Of a DNA stretch of 6,113 nt, positions 6,006 through 6,113 are shown piece by piece; position 1 is the first letter of the stretch; each line of letters opens with the position of its first letter. This DNA is from an uncultured beta proteobacterium (GTDB lineage: Bacteria > Pseudomonadota > Gammaproteobacteria > Burkholderiales > Burkholderiaceae_C), in assembly GCA_903958915.1 (NCBI GenBank), contig CAJBVC010000134.1, positions 1 to 6,113 of the forward strand, read 5' to 3'. The notes below the pieces were generated by a model. That model did no database searches. It saw nothing but the letters and a program-made list of their open reading frames with translations, and had not been told where the DNA came from. A program made the translations under genes and the position numbers.

Positions 6006-6113
6006 GGAATCAATAACCGTTGTTAAAGCCCTGGCCGCCCTGGCGCAGACGTCCAGACTGGAAATCTTCCGATCCCTCGTGGTGGCGGGCCAGGCCGGTC
6101 TGACCCCCGGATC
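6004..6113 (+). CDS. arsR: ArsR-family metalloregulatory repressor (N-terminus only)
   Basis: The first 36 codons are visible; the gene continues past the right edge. The peptide starts MESITVVKALAALAQ and continues TSRLEIFRSLVVAG, the first helices of the winged-helix ArsR/SmtB fold, where the ALAALAQxSRLxIFRxLV pattern is characteristic. ArsR members repress ars efflux/reduction operons and release DNA when cysteine residues bind As(III). The metal-binding cysteines would lie beyond the window, so metal specificity is not visible; the neighbouring arsenic genes favour arsenite. No ribosome binding site precedes the ATG. Confidence 0.8.
   Translation, partial: MESITVVKALAALAQTSRLEIFRSLVVAGQAGLTPG

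Noticed and set aside
1..6113. CRISPR array, tRNA/rRNA genes, insertion sequence
   Set aside because: No regularly spaced repeats, cloverleaf-like segments, transposase motifs or terminal inverted repeats were seen.

Overview
The window looks like part of an arsenic gene region from a betaproteobacterium. Coding sequence is GC-rich, the proteins read like Burkholderiales families, and a degenerate copy of an intergenic repeat I associate with Comamonadaceae lies near the right end. The species cannot be named from the sequence.

Layout. Positions 3-1796 (minus strand) hold the first 598 codons of a Tat-exported, [4Fe-4S]/molybdenum catalytic subunit of the ArrA/ArxA branch of the DMSO reductase superfamily (respiratory arsenate reductase or anaerobic arsenite oxidase). 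It runs off the left edge. Positions 1797-2216 are a 420-bp divergent control region. Positions 2217-5840 (plus strand) hold three tightly packed genes: a periplasmic PhnD-type substrate-binding protein, a membrane histidine kinase and a sigma-54-dependent response regulator. This is the sensor-kinase-regulator set known as AioXSR/ArxXSR in arsenite-oxidation loci. Positions 5841-6003 are intergenic and carry the repeat and an arsR-type promoter/operator. Positions 6004-6113 are the start of an ArsR-family repressor, presumably opening an ars resistance operon beyond the right edge.

How it fits together. The proposed circuit is mostly legible in the DNA. The binding protein senses an oxyanion, most plausibly arsenite, in the periplasm. 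The kinase relays this to the response regulator. The regulator would bind three GTTACC-N4-GGTAAC palindromes (2045-2060, 2149-2164, 2190-2205) and activate a near-consensus -24/-12 promoter (1881-1896, minus) driving the molybdoenzyme operon. Two palindromes lie in the leader of the regulatory operon itself, and the last one abuts its ribosome binding site, which suggests autoregulation.

Most notable points: the complete sigma-54 circuit; an ArrA-like RGRY signature in an enzyme whose regulatory neighbours are of Aio/Arx type; a combined Tat signal and lipobox; and an arsR operator that overlaps the start codon of a probably leaderless mRNA.
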